Source of the DNA: Anaerocolumna aminovalerica
Lineage (GTDB): Bacteria; Bacillota; Clostridia; Lachnospirales; Lachnospiraceae
DNA: 64,000 nt
Direction of reading: 5' to 3'
NCBI RefSeq assembly: GCF_900115365.1
Contig: NZ_FOWD01000019.1
Span: forward strand, 19,424-83,423
In this document: positions 45,948-54,467 of the stretch, piece after piece
Numbering within the stretch: the first letter of the stretch is position 1
Layout of the letters: each line of letters begins with the position of its first letter
Position numbers and translations under genes: made by a program
Notes under the pieces: generated by a model
Told to the model about the DNA's origin: nothing
Seen by the model: only the letters and a program-made list of their open reading frames with translations
The model's database searches: none

Positions 45948-45989
45948 AAAATAAGTACTGCAAGCAATCGCTTAACAGTACTTATTTTT
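45948..45989 (+). terminator. Terminator of the opp operon
   Basis: AAAATAAGTACTG (45948-45960) pairs with 45976-45988, ending in TTTTT. Confidence 0.8.
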
Positions 45990-46085
45990 ATTGATATTAC
46001 ATCATCCTGTTTGTATTCAGCTGATTTCAGGAATACTTATTAATAGACAAAGTGGGAAAAATAAAGTAAGATAGAACTAAAGGTT

Positions 46086-46195
46086 AACCCTATCAGGAAG
46101 GAATTTCCTGTTTAAACAGGAGTTTAAGCTCCTGCTTAAATGTAATGAAGTGTATAAGGTTATGAGTAAGTAGCGATATTAGGTTGCTAATCTGC
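46086..46195 (+). ncRNA. Candidate structured RNA element, copy 2
   Basis: The closing stem pairs AACCCTAT (46086-46093) with ATAAGGTT (46154-46161). Compared with copy 1, one C-G pair is replaced by T-A. Inside are CAGGAA/TTCCTG (46094-46110) and CAGGAG/CTCCTG (46117-46134). The 3' part keeps AAGTAGCG and a hairpin ATTAG/CTAAT (46178-46191). It ends 25 bases before the 46221 gene, so a leader role is plausible. Confidence 0.5.
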
Positions 46196-46220
46196 ATAAA
46201 CTGAAAAAAGGAGGTACTTT

Positions 46221-46541
46221 ATGAGCAATTTTAAGGAGGCCGATCAAATCGTCCAACGGAATAAAGTGGAGGATGAAGCAGAGGCTAAAAAGGCTCCAAA
46301 TAAAAAAAATGAATTTATTGATGATGGCAGGTCAATTGCTGATATGAACATAGAGGGATTTTCCTGGTATACGCCTAATAAGTATAGTACGGAACGGAAA
46401 AATTTATCCGATTTAAAATTAACCAAAAAAGAAAGAATGGCCATGATTTTTGGTGCATTACAGGCTATTTTGCCCGTTGCCATTATAATGATACTATTAT
46501 TGTTTGGAGTGTTCTTACTTATTTCATTTTGGTTAAGTTGA
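46221..46541 (+). CDS. Small tail-anchored membrane protein
   Basis: This 106-residue protein has a charged cytoplasmic N-terminal part (Lys/Glu/Asp-rich, with FSWYTPNKYS near residue 48) and one or two hydrophobic stretches at the C-terminus (~73-104). An excellent AAAGGAGG site precedes the ATG. Immediately upstream is the second copy of the structured element. I do not recognise the family, though similar proteins occur in Lachnospiraceae as I recall. The next gene is 80 bases downstream. Confidence 0.65.
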   Translation: MSNFKEADQIVQRNKVEDEAEAKKAPNKKNEFIDDGRSIADMNIEGFSWYTPNKYSTERKNLSDLKLTKKERMAMIFGALQAILPVAIIMILLLFGVFLLISFWLS

Positions 46542-46621
46542 GTAAGAATAAGGTTGAATATTTATGAATAAAATCATATGATTAATATGGCAGCTAAATT
46601 TTTTAGAAGGGGGGAATTTAG

Positions 46622-47134
46622 ATGAAAAAGAAATATTACTTTTTTGTGCTACTGGGTTTATTAGGAGTATGTATAGCTATTACATATGCAATAGTAAAAA
46701 AACATTCTATATCTGCAGGTAGCATAGAAAAGCTTCTTTATTCTCTCACCCCATCAATTACAGAGGAAGAACTTGAAAGGGATGGTTTTATCAATATATC
46801 AGGGGTACAACCTAAAGAAAATAAAGTAATCTCAAGATTTTTATCAAAGGTTGAGACAAATAAGAAAAGCATATTAAAATCGTTTTATTGGTATGAAAAG
46901 GATTTATATATTAAAATACTATTTTATGACCCTGATTACAAAGAAGTTCGTTCATGGACATATCTTCCAATAAAGCAATATGCCATATCTCCTGATAAAA
47001 GGTTTTCAAAAAACTATGAGATAGCCGAAAATGATAATATCATAACAATCAAATTAATTAATATTAAAAACAACTCTATACCAGCAGAACAATTTTTAGC
47101 AGATGAAATTTTATATTCTTACTATATGAATTAA
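46622..47134 (+). CDS. Membrane-anchored protein of unknown function
   Basis: This 170-residue protein has an N-terminal membrane helix (residues ~5-24) without a lipobox, so it is probably anchored with the C-terminal domain outside the cell. The remainder (LYSLTPSITEEELERDGFIN, then FYWYEKDLYIKIL) resembles small clostridial extracytoplasmic proteins with no assigned role. A GGGGGG-type ribosome-binding site lies 7 bases upstream. A strong terminator overlaps its stop codon. Confidence 0.65.
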   Translation: MKKKYYFFVLLGLLGVCIAITYAIVKKHSISAGSIEKLLYSLTPSITEEELERDGFINISGVQPKENKVISRFLSKVETNKKSILKSFYWYEKDLYIKILFYDPDYKEVRSWTYLPIKQYAISPDKRFSKNYEIAENDNIITIKLINIKNNSIPAEQFLADEILYSYYMN

Positions 47135-47180
47135 AATAAAGCGAGTAGAAAGATAATACCCTTCCTCTCGCTTTATTTTT
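47133..47180 (+). terminator. Terminator after the 46622 gene
   Basis: AAAATAAAGCGAG (47133-47145) pairs with 47167-47179, followed by T-rich DNA. Confidence 0.8.
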
Positions 47181-47226
47181 GGAAACAACAAATAGGGTCA
47201 TTAAGTTATATTTATAATTATAGCTA

Positions 47227-47850
47227 TTATTTATTTTTATAATAGAAGATAGCAATCTGCGTACGATCCCGAAGATTCAACTTTTCTAATATCTGACTAA
47301 TATAATTTCTTACAGTTCCTTCACTTAAGAACAGAATATCGGCGATTTCTTTATTGGAAAGGCCATCAGCAATTTTACAAATAATTTCGTATTCTTTATC
47401 AGTAATGCCATAGGAAGAATAAGCTTTTACAGGGTTATTCTGATGCAGCAAGTTAGGAAGCTTTGTGATGATTTCGTTACCGTATACATTCTGTCCCTTA
47501 TGTACGGCATGGAGGGCAGGTACGATACTATCAAAATCCTGTTTTAGCATATATCCTTTTGCGCCGATATTTAAAGCTTTAATGATGTAATCATCATCAA
47601 GAAAAGTAGTCAGATAGAGGATTTTTGCATTCTTATCCTCTTTTAAAATTATCTCGCCGGCTTCAAGACCGGTCATAGTTTCCATCCGTATGTCCATTAA
47701 TAAAACATCCGGTTTTAACTCTTCGTATAGTTTAATTGCATCTTTACCATCATTTCCGGTACCTATAACGGATAAGTCATCATCTGAATCCAATATGATT
47801 TTCAGAGAAGAGCATACTAATTTATCATCGTCAATAATTAACACTTTCAT
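47227..47850 (-). CDS. NarL/LuxR-family response regulator (LnrK-like)
   Basis: This 207-residue regulator has a receiver domain (VLIIDDDKLV, phosphoacceptor Asp in DVLLMDIRM, Lys in AKGYMLKQD) and a C-terminal LuxR helix-turn-helix (LSNKEIADILFLSEGTVRNYISQIL). I placed the start at 47850 because GGTGG lies just upstream; an earlier in-frame ATG at 47862 lacks a good site. Its kinase is encoded 136 bases upstream on the same strand. The divergent ABC exporter is its likely target, as in LnrJK-LnrLMN of Bacillus; a palindrome at 49188 could be its operator. Confidence 0.9.
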   Translation of the reverse strand: MKVLIIDDDKLVCSSLKIILDSDDDLSVIGTGNDGKDAIKLYEELKPDVLLMDIRMETMTGLEAGEIILKEDKNAKILYLTTFLDDDYIIKALNIGAKGYMLKQDFDSIVPALHAVHKGQNVYGNEIITKLPNLLHQNNPVKAYSSYGITDKEYEIICKIADGLSNKEIADILFLSEGTVRNYISQILEKLNLRDRTQIAIFYYKNK

Positions 47851-47894
47851 ATATCCACCCATCCTATATCACACCTGGCTGTAGATGTAATATT

Positions 47895-47930
47895 ACCACA
47901 AAAATCAAGTTGAAAGAATCACTTTGTGGT
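47895..47930. repeat. Hairpin between kinase and regulator genes
   Basis: ACCACAAA pairs with TTTGTGGT. No U-tract follows, so it may only modulate relative expression. Confidence 0.5.
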
Positions 47931-47985
47931 ATCCTCTCTATTCTTATTTATATTTAGTATTTATTTTTATTCAATAGCCTTCCTA

Positions 47986-49098
47986 TTAATTACTTTTATT
48001 ATATTCCTTTGGAATGGTTATAAATATTTGAAATCCGTTATTCAGATTAATATTTATATTTCCATGGTAGCTCTTTACACGATCTGTTATATTTTGAAGT
48101 CCCATGCCCTCATGGTATAATTGATTCTGAACTATTTTTTTTAATATTTCTTTTTTGTTAATGTCCATAGTTCCATTGTCAGATATAATCAATTGATACA
48201 TAGCCGGATGTTCTCTTAAAGTTACCATTACTTTTGTTGCGTTGGAGTATTTCATAATATTTGAAAGGGCTTCCTTTATAATTGCTATGAAGGTATATTT
48301 TAATTTAATGTCAGGGGTTGATTTAAAGTCATATTCAAAGTTAATCTTGCAATAAGTAAATCCTTTTACTATTGTTTCTACTTGGGTATATAAATCTATG
48401 GATTCATCATGCATATTATGAATACTATTTCGTATGCTGTCCATTCCGGCAGATATGGAGTCTTTTAATAATGTCAGACCTTCTGTGATGGTTTCCTCTT
48501 TGGAGATCTTTAATAGGGCACCGATCTGTAAAAGTGACCTTGAAAGAAGGTGGCCGATATTATCATGTATTTCTTTAGATATACGGTTTCTTTCATTTAA
48601 AGTTGCAAGATTGATTTCATAATCCTGATTTTCTAATATGCTCTGATTTTTTTGTTCTTGTAAGATTGACATTTCTTTTGTAGTATCTCTTAGTTCATTA
48701 TATTCCCGTTGCAATCGGATAGTAGAAATAGTCTTATACTTTAAAGCCCATGCCAATATGAAAAATACAAAGTTAAATACGATAATATTCATATTATATT
48801 CATGAAAATTGAGGAACAAAGGTAAAACAGTCAAGGAGGCAAGTATTTGGTAGTCATATAGCGCTATATCATACATAATTAAAGGCAAGAAAATATAACA
48901 GTCAGGTATTAATTGACAACATGCAATGTAGATAAGAAAAAAAGCAAGTTTTAGTTTTCGATTATCAAAGTATGTATTTAAACTTGTGAAAAATACTGCA
49001 ATGATAATGGGGATAATTGCATAATCGCCTTCAATTTCTAACATATATAAAGCAAAGGAACATATAAATAAAAGTGCTTTATCCTGAATTTCTAACAT
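47986..49098 (-). CDS. Sensor histidine kinase (HisKA_3, LnrJ-like)
   Basis: This 370-residue kinase has about five hydrophobic segments in the first 130 residues, a short coiled linker and the HisKA_3 dimerisation motif NERNRISKEIHDNIGHLL with the phosphoacceptor His. The ATPase domain shows IIKEALSNIMKYSNAT, ISDNGTMD and GMGLQNITDRV. It has no large extracellular sensor domain, so it probably senses a membrane-active compound or works with the exporter. The start has AAAGGAGCAAGG upstream. The regulator gene follows. Confidence 0.9.
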   Translation of the reverse strand: MLEIQDKALLFICSFALYMLEIEGDYAIIPIIIAVFFTSLNTYFDNRKLKLAFFLIYIACCQLIPDCYIFLPLIMYDIALYDYQILASLTVLPLFLNFHEYNMNIIVFNFVFFILAWALKYKTISTIRLQREYNELRDTTKEMSILQEQKNQSILENQDYEINLATLNERNRISKEIHDNIGHLLSRSLLQIGALLKISKEETITEGLTLLKDSISAGMDSIRNSIHNMHDESIDLYTQVETIVKGFTYCKINFEYDFKSTPDIKLKYTFIAIIKEALSNIMKYSNATKVMVTLREHPAMYQLIISDNGTMDINKKEILKKIVQNQLYHEGMGLQNITDRVKSYHGNININLNNGFQIFITIPKEYNKSN

Positions 49099-49187
49099 AG
49101 CTATAACCTTGCTCCTTTCGCAGCTTAAAAGAATGATATTCTTAATCTAATGTAATCATAGCAAATCCATAAAAATAAATCAATGAA

Positions 49188-49200
49188 ATGTAAGTTACAT
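49188..49200. promoter_or_regulatory. Candidate operator of the two-component system
   Basis: ATGTAA-G-TTACAT is a perfect 13-bp dyad in the divergent region between kinase and exporter genes. A second weak dyad (GTCAT...ATGAC) follows at about 49203-49220. Confidence 0.4.
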
Positions 49201-49230
49201 TTGTCATAAAGAATAATGACTTTGTTCACT

Positions 49231-49258
49231 TTGAAAATAGACTTTGGTAAGCTATAGT
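49231..49258 (+). promoter_or_regulatory. Candidate promoter of the ABC exporter
   Basis: TTGAAA (49231-49236), 16 bases and TATAGT (49253-49258) lie 49 bases before the ATPase gene. Confidence 0.45.
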
Positions 49259-49306
49259 ATACTTAGTTGGTAATAGGTACTGAAAATCTATGTTTGGAGG
49301 TCAATT

Positions 49307-50242
49307 ATGGTAATTGTAGATGTAAAGAATCTTGTAAAAAGATATGATAAACTGGTGGCACTGGATCATTTGAACTTATCCGTGGAAGAAGGAGAAATCT
49401 TTGGTTTACTGGGGCCTAATGGTTCCGGTAAAACAACGGCAATAAATTGTATTCTGTCTTTGTTAAAGTATGACAAAGGCACTATTGATATATTTGGCAA
49501 AAAAATGAGTCCCAATGCCTATGATATTAAAAAAGATATTGGTATCATTATGCAGAATGTGGCAGTATTTGATGAACTTACCGTATATGAAAATATATCT
49601 TATTTTTGCAGCTTATATATAAAAGATAAAAGTGAAGTAAGAAGACTTACCCAGGAGGCAATCTCTTTTGTTTCACTAGAAGACTTTACTAAGTTTCACC
49701 CCAAGAAACTAAGCGGAGGCCTTCTAAGAAGACTGAACATAGCCTGTGGAATTGCCCATAAGCCAAAGCTTATTATCCTTGATGAACCGACCGTTGCAGT
49801 GGATCCCCAAAGCAGGAATAAAATACTGGAAGGAATCAAGAAATTAAATGAAAATGGTGCTACTATTATCTATACTTCTCACTATATGGAAGAAGTAGAA
49901 CAGTTATGCAGTAAAATATCAATTATTGATAAAGGCAAGGTTCTTGCAACCGGCAGCAAAGATGAACTAAAAGCAATGATTTCATTAGGAGAGAAAATTA
50001 CGGTAGAAGCTTATGATCTAAATGAAGAACACTTAGAAGAAATGAAGAGAATACCTAATATTTCTTCTGTTTTATATAGCAATAACACTTTAGAGATAAA
50101 GTCTAAGAAAGGTAAAAACAATTTAATTCATGTTCTTGACTACTTACAAAAAAGTGAAATAAATTTTGGTAAGATATATACGGAGATGCCGACTTTAAAT
50201 GATGTATTTCTTGAAATCACCGGGAAGGAATTAAGGGACTAA
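49307..50242 (+). CDS. ABC exporter ATP-binding protein (LnrL-like)
   Basis: This 311-residue ATPase has Walker A GPNGSGKTT, Q-loop IMQNVAVFDELT, signature LSGGLLRRLNIACG and Walker B LIILDEPTVAVD, followed by a DUF4162-like C-terminal region. It is the energy unit of an ABC-2 type exporter with two different permeases encoded downstream. Together with the divergent NarL-type two-component system, the set matches the Bacillus linearmycin-resistance system LnrJK-LnrLMN in layout, so export of membrane-active lipids or antibiotics is inferred. A GGAGG site precedes the ATG. Confidence 0.9.
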   Translation: MVIVDVKNLVKRYDKLVALDHLNLSVEEGEIFGLLGPNGSGKTTAINCILSLLKYDKGTIDIFGKKMSPNAYDIKKDIGIIMQNVAVFDELTVYENISYFCSLYIKDKSEVRRLTQEAISFVSLEDFTKFHPKKLSGGLLRRLNIACGIAHKPKLIILDEPTVAVDPQSRNKILEGIKKLNENGATIIYTSHYMEEVEQLCSKISIIDKGKVLATGSKDELKAMISLGEKITVEAYDLNEEHLEEMKRIPNISSVLYSNNTLEIKSKKGKNNLIHVLDYLQKSEINFGKIYTEMPTLNDVFLEITGKELRD

Positions 50243-50356
50243 ACATCTGATTTTAATAAGAAGATAGGTGGTTTGTGCCGGTACCCAATTATTTTTATCA
50301 AAAAAGGCACAAAAGGCAGGATTAAGATAAGGCTGCTGTTATTATTAAAAGGTGCA

Positions 50357-50382
50357 AAAGCGCCAGAATCGAGGTTACTATG
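50357..50382 (+). repeat. Shared 26-nt translation leader, copy 1
   Basis: The sequence AAAGCGCC then AGAATCGAGGTTACTATG ends in the start codon of the 50380 gene. The copy at 54442-54467 matches at 23 of 26 positions. It includes the GAGG ribosome-binding site. Confidence 0.7.
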
Positions 50383-51519
50383 TTTTTTCGAATATATAAA
50401 ACCAGATTAAAGTGTTTATTAAGGAATAAAGAAAACATATTTTGGTCTTTTGGTTTTCCTATTTTATTATCCATATTCTTTTACATGGCATTCTCCAACT
50501 TATCTAAAGCAGAAGGAATTGAAAGCATACCCATTGGTTTGGTTGTAGAAGAAAATGTTATAGTACCTTTTAAGGATATATTGGAGAATGTGAAGATTAC
50601 AGAAGGTAAGAATTTATTTGAAGTTAAAACCGGAACCTTAGAGGAAGTTAAAGATTTATTAGTAAGGGAAAAAGTAGAAGGATATATTGTCTTTAAGGAT
50701 AAACCGGTATTGTATATTAAAAACAATGGGTTCTCTCAGTCTATTATTAAGACATTTTTGGATACTTATGAACAAAAAAACCAAACAATTAACCATATTA
50801 TTCAGCTAAACCCAGATATAGTAAAGAATGGACAGATTAATCTGATTTCCAATTTATTTCGTAATTTTATTGTAGATGGAGGAGCTAAAGATAAAAATCC
50901 GGATAATATACTAATCTATTTTTATTCCTTAATAGCATTATCTTGTATATTTGGAGCTAATTGGGGATTTGCGGAAGCTGTGAATATCCAAGCTGATCAA
51001 TCAAACATTGCAGCAAGAATAAATGTGGCACCAACGCATAAAATGAAATTGCTGTTATGCAATCTATTAGCTGCATTTACACTGCATTTTCTAAGTGTTT
51101 TGTTTTTATTGGCTTTCCTGATTCGAGTACTTAATGTTGCATTTGGAGGTCAGCTAAACTATATTCTCATTACATGTTTTATTGGCTCCATATGCGGTAT
51201 ATCTCTTGGGGCTATGATCTGTGTGACAATAAAAGCTAATTTAAAGGCAAAAGAATCAATTTTAACTGCTATTATTATGGGTGGAGGATTTTTGGCAGGC
51301 ATGATGTCAACTCAGGTTAAGTATGTTGTTCAAACAAATGTACCTTTTATTGGGCTTATCAATCCTTCTAATTTAATCACAGATACCTTATATAGTTTGT
51401 ATTATTATGATGAGTACCACAGATTTTATCGGAACATAACTCTACTCTTTATTTTAACTATTGTTTTTACAAGTATTGCTTATTTTAAGATAAGGAGGAA
51501 AGAGTATGCAAGTATTTAA
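50380..51519 (+). CDS. ABC-2 type permease, first subunit (LnrM-like)
   Basis: This 379-residue permease has an N-terminal helix (residues ~20-42), a large extracytoplasmic domain (~43-180) and five further helices, the ABC2_membrane_3 layout. Its ATG overlaps a 26-nt leader shared with the gene at 54465. The gene is separated from the ATPase gene by 137 bases that contain a hairpin (GTGCC...GGCAC). The stop overlaps the start of the second permease by 14 bases. It forms half of the exporter channel. Confidence 0.85.
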   Translation: MFFRIYKTRLKCLLRNKENIFWSFGFPILLSIFFYMAFSNLSKAEGIESIPIGLVVEENVIVPFKDILENVKITEGKNLFEVKTGTLEEVKDLLVREKVEGYIVFKDKPVLYIKNNGFSQSIIKTFLDTYEQKNQTINHIIQLNPDIVKNGQINLISNLFRNFIVDGGAKDKNPDNILIYFYSLIALSCIFGANWGFAEAVNIQADQSNIAARINVAPTHKMKLLLCNLLAAFTLHFLSVLFLLAFLIRVLNVAFGGQLNYILITCFIGSICGISLGAMICVTIKANLKAKESILTAIIMGGGFLAGMMSTQVKYVVQTNVPFIGLINPSNLITDTLYSLYYYDEYHRFYRNITLLFILTIVFTSIAYFKIRRKEYASI

Positions 51520-52672
51520 ACTTTATTTTAAATTATTAAAAAACTCATGGGTCTCCATTGCCATATATGCATTTGTTTTTGCTGCATTAATTATAATTCT
51601 TTCAAAATTTCAAGGCAATGAAATAACGGATTTCAAACAGTCAAAAGTAAAGACAGCATTGGTTAATCACGATAAAGACAGTCTTATAGTTCAGGATTTT
51701 ATTGATTATTTAAAGGATTTTTGTGACTTTAAAGATTTAGGCAATGATGATATGAAAATATCCGATGCCTTATTTTTCCGTGATGTGGAGTATGTTTTAA
51801 CCATACCATATAATTTTGGTGAAGAGTACTTAAGTGGCAAAGAGGTTACAGTGGAAAAGAAGTCTGTTCCCGATTCTTTATTCACCACGACGGTAGATAC
51901 TGCTATTAACAACTATTTGAATACAGGAAGAAGCTATTTAGAAGCTGTGCCGGGTATCACAGAAGAACAATTAGCCTCTTATATTCGTGAAGATGTAAAT
52001 GTAAAAACAGAGGTAGCCATTGATCAGGCAACAGAAAACAGGAAAGACTATGGATTTGCTAATACTTATTTTAATTTTGCATCCTATGTACTTTTAAGCT
52101 GCTGTTTACTTGGTATTGGAATGGTAATGGTAACTTTTCATAATATAGATATATTACGAAGAAATACTGTAGCACCCATATCGATTAAAAATATAAATGC
52201 ACAATTAATAGGTGGAAATATTATATTCGTTTTGGTGTTTGATCTGATATTTATCATACTTAGTGTGATTTTGAGTAATGAAAAAGGTATTACGGAAAAT
52301 GTATTATTATACTGGATGAATTTAATTGTATTTTCCGTAAGTGCTATGGCCATGAGCTATCTGATAGCCATGCTAATCAAAAGCAGGCAGGCTGCACAGG
52401 CTTTATCCAACGTATTGCCTTTGGGTTTAAGCTTCTTAAGCGGAGCTTTTGTACCCCAATTTCTAATGGGGGATTTTGTACTGAAATTAGCAAGTTTTAA
52501 TCCAGTGTATTGGTTTGTAAGAGGAAATGATACCATTGCCAAATTAAATGGCAGTAATCATGAAAATATAAATAAAATATTTTTCTATATGGTGATACAG
52601 ATAGGATTTGCAGCAGCTTTATTTGCATTATCCTTAGTAGTAAGTAAGAAGAAAAGTCAGAGAAATAATTAA
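51506..52672 (+). CDS. ABC-2 type permease, second subunit (LnrN-like)
   Basis: This 388-residue permease shares the layout of its neighbour: N-terminal helix, extracytoplasmic domain (~35-185), then five helices and a basic tail (KKKSQRNN). It overlaps the upstream permease gene by 14 bases with its ribosome-binding site GGAGG inside it. The two together with the ATPase form a heteromeric exporter. No terminator is seen between its stop and the next promoter 25 bases away. Confidence 0.85.
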   Translation: MQVFKLYFKLLKNSWVSIAIYAFVFAALIIILSKFQGNEITDFKQSKVKTALVNHDKDSLIVQDFIDYLKDFCDFKDLGNDDMKISDALFFRDVEYVLTIPYNFGEEYLSGKEVTVEKKSVPDSLFTTTVDTAINNYLNTGRSYLEAVPGITEEQLASYIREDVNVKTEVAIDQATENRKDYGFANTYFNFASYVLLSCCLLGIGMVMVTFHNIDILRRNTVAPISIKNINAQLIGGNIIFVLVFDLIFIILSVILSNEKGITENVLLYWMNLIVFSVSAMAMSYLIAMLIKSRQAAQALSNVLPLGLSFLSGAFVPQFLMGDFVLKLASFNPVYWFVRGNDTIAKLNGSNHENINKIFFYMVIQIGFAAALFALSLVVSKKKSQRNN

Positions 52673-52675
52673 TAA

Positions 52676-52689
52676 CAAACAAACGTTCT
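52676..52689. promoter_or_regulatory. LexA-like box 1
   Basis: CAAACAAACGTTCT matches the Gram-positive consensus CGAACRNRYGTTYC at 12 of 14 positions. It lies 9 bases upstream of the -35 at 52699. Confidence 0.5.
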
Positions 52690-52698
52690 AAAAAAGTA

Positions 52699-52727
52699 TT
52701 GATAAATTTTGTGATTCGTAGTATAAT
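52699..52727 (+). promoter_or_regulatory. Promoter of the DNA-repair pair
   Basis: TTGATA (52699-52704), 17 bases and TATAAT (52722-52727) form a near-consensus promoter lying between the two LexA-like boxes. Confidence 0.75.
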
Positions 52728-52732
52728 AAATA

Positions 52733-52746
52733 CAAACAAATGTTCG
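52733..52746. promoter_or_regulatory. LexA-like box 2
   Basis: CAAACAAATGTTCG also matches the LexA consensus at 12 of 14 positions. It covers the predicted transcription start. Confidence 0.5.
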
Positions 52747-52761
52747 CAGGGGAATTAAACT

Positions 52762-54366
52762 ATGATAATACAAGAAAATTTATCCATACAAAATAAACTG
52801 GAAATATTAACAGATGCTGCAAAATATGATGTAGCCTGTACTTCAAGCGGAGTGGACCGGAAAGGTACCGCAGGACCGGGAATGGGGAATGCTGTAGCTG
52901 CAGGAATATGTCATAGCTTTTCTGCCGATGGGAGATGCATTTCCCTCCTTAAAATATTATTTACCAATGAATGTATTTTCGATTGCAAATATTGTATTAA
53001 CAGATCCTCTAATGATGTAGTAAGAACTTCCTTTACACCGGATGAGATTGCAACATTAACAATGGAATTCTACCGACGAAATTATATTGAGGGGTTATTC
53101 TTAAGCTCCGGAGTTATGAGAAGTCCTAATTATACCATGGAGTTATTGTGTGAATCTTTAAGATTATTACGTGAAGTTCATCATTTTAATGGATATATTC
53201 ATTGTAAAGCTGTTCCTGGTGCAGATCCGGCCCTGATTGAGATAACAGGCTGGTATGCCGACCGTATGAGTATAAATCTTGAATTGCCTACAGCGGATGG
53301 ATTAAAGGCTCTAGCACCTCATAAAACACGTAAGAATATATTAAGACCTATGAAGCAGATTCAATTGGGGAGGAATGAAAATTTACATCTTCCGTTTATG
53401 AATCAAAATAATAAATCTATTTATAATAATATAGATTCGGTTATATCTTCTTCAACAATGGATTCTTTAAATATTCATTCCTCAAGAGGGAATTTTATAA
53501 AAGAAGATTCTTCTAATGGAAATTTATTGTCAGGAACTTTATCCGGCCAACATATTCCATACGAGAATGACATTTATATTAATAGTAGGAAACCACAGGC
53601 TTTATTAAATAATATATCCCAAAACCTTAGTTATGCCAGCCCTGATTCCTCAACATTAGGGCTGGTAAAAAGACCTGCTGTGGATAGGGGATTTGTTCCC
53701 GCAGGACAAAGTACACAGATGATTATAGGAGCAACTCCCGAAAGTGATTATCAAATAATATCCGTTGCAGAGGCCTTATATCAGAATTTTGATTTAAAAA
53801 GAGTGTTTTACTCTGCATTTATACGTGTGAATGAAGATAATTCCCTTCCGGTTTTGCCGGGAGGACCGCCTTTATTGCGGGAGCATAGATTATACCAGGC
53901 TGATTGGTTATTAAGATTTTATGGTTTTTCTGCTTCTGAACTTTTAACGGAGGACAGGCCTAATTTTAATGTATTGCTTGATCCTAAGTGTAATTGGGCG
54001 CTGGGGCATTTGGAGGTATTCCCTGTTGAGGTGAATAAAGCAGACTATTATACTCTTCTTCGGATTCCCGGAATTGGTGTAAAATCAGCCGGGAGAATCA
54101 TAAAAGCGCGAAGAACTTCCAGATTGTCCTTTGAAGATCTAAAAAAAATGGGCGTTGTATTAAAAAGAGCATTGTATTTTATCACATGTAATGGAAAAAT
54201 GATGTATCCCACAAAAATAGAAGAAAATTATATTACCAACCAGCTTATTAGTTTAAAAGAAAAACTTCCTTTAGGAATTGGAGATCAGATAACCTATCAG
54301 CAATTGTCTTTATTTGATGATGTTAATTTTAATCTTGATATACCAAAATATATGGAGCGGCGCTAG
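52762..54366 (+). CDS. Putative DNA modification/repair radical SAM protein (TIGR03916-like)
   Basis: This 534-residue protein has the radical SAM cluster CIFDCKYC (Cys71, Cys75, Cys78) that binds a 4Fe-4S cluster, followed by FLSSGVMRSPNYTMELLC. The C-terminus has a helix-hairpin-helix (LLRIPGIGVKSAGRII) for DNA binding. It is longer than the ~420 residues I expect, because a Ser/Asn-rich insert lies at about residues 205-315. Family members are always paired with a TIGR03915 protein, present here 98 bases downstream. The reaction is unknown. The promoter carries two LexA-like boxes, which suggests an SOS response role. Confidence 0.88.
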   Translation: MIIQENLSIQNKLEILTDAAKYDVACTSSGVDRKGTAGPGMGNAVAAGICHSFSADGRCISLLKILFTNECIFDCKYCINRSSNDVVRTSFTPDEIATLTMEFYRRNYIEGLFLSSGVMRSPNYTMELLCESLRLLREVHHFNGYIHCKAVPGADPALIEITGWYADRMSINLELPTADGLKALAPHKTRKNILRPMKQIQLGRNENLHLPFMNQNNKSIYNNIDSVISSSTMDSLNIHSSRGNFIKEDSSNGNLLSGTLSGQHIPYENDIYINSRKPQALLNNISQNLSYASPDSSTLGLVKRPAVDRGFVPAGQSTQMIIGATPESDYQIISVAEALYQNFDLKRVFYSAFIRVNEDNSLPVLPGGPPLLREHRLYQADWLLRFYGFSASELLTEDRPNFNVLLDPKCNWALGHLEVFPVEVNKADYYTLLRIPGIGVKSAGRIIKARRTSRLSFEDLKKMGVVLKRALYFITCNGKMMYPTKIEENYITNQLISLKEKLPLGIGDQITYQQLSLFDDVNFNLDIPKYMERR

Positions 54367-54441
54367 GGTATGCTTGAAAAATAATATTTTTTCAGACGCA
54401 ATTTATGCTGGTGTACCAAGCTGCTATAGTTAGAAAAGTCT

Positions 54442-54467
54442 AAAGCACCCGAATCGAGGTTATTATG
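54442..54467 (+). repeat. Shared 26-nt translation leader, copy 2
   Basis: AAAGCACC then CGAATCGAGGTTATTATG precedes the TIGR03915 gene; 23 of 26 positions match the copy at 50357. A GCTGCT stretch further upstream is also shared. Confidence 0.7.
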
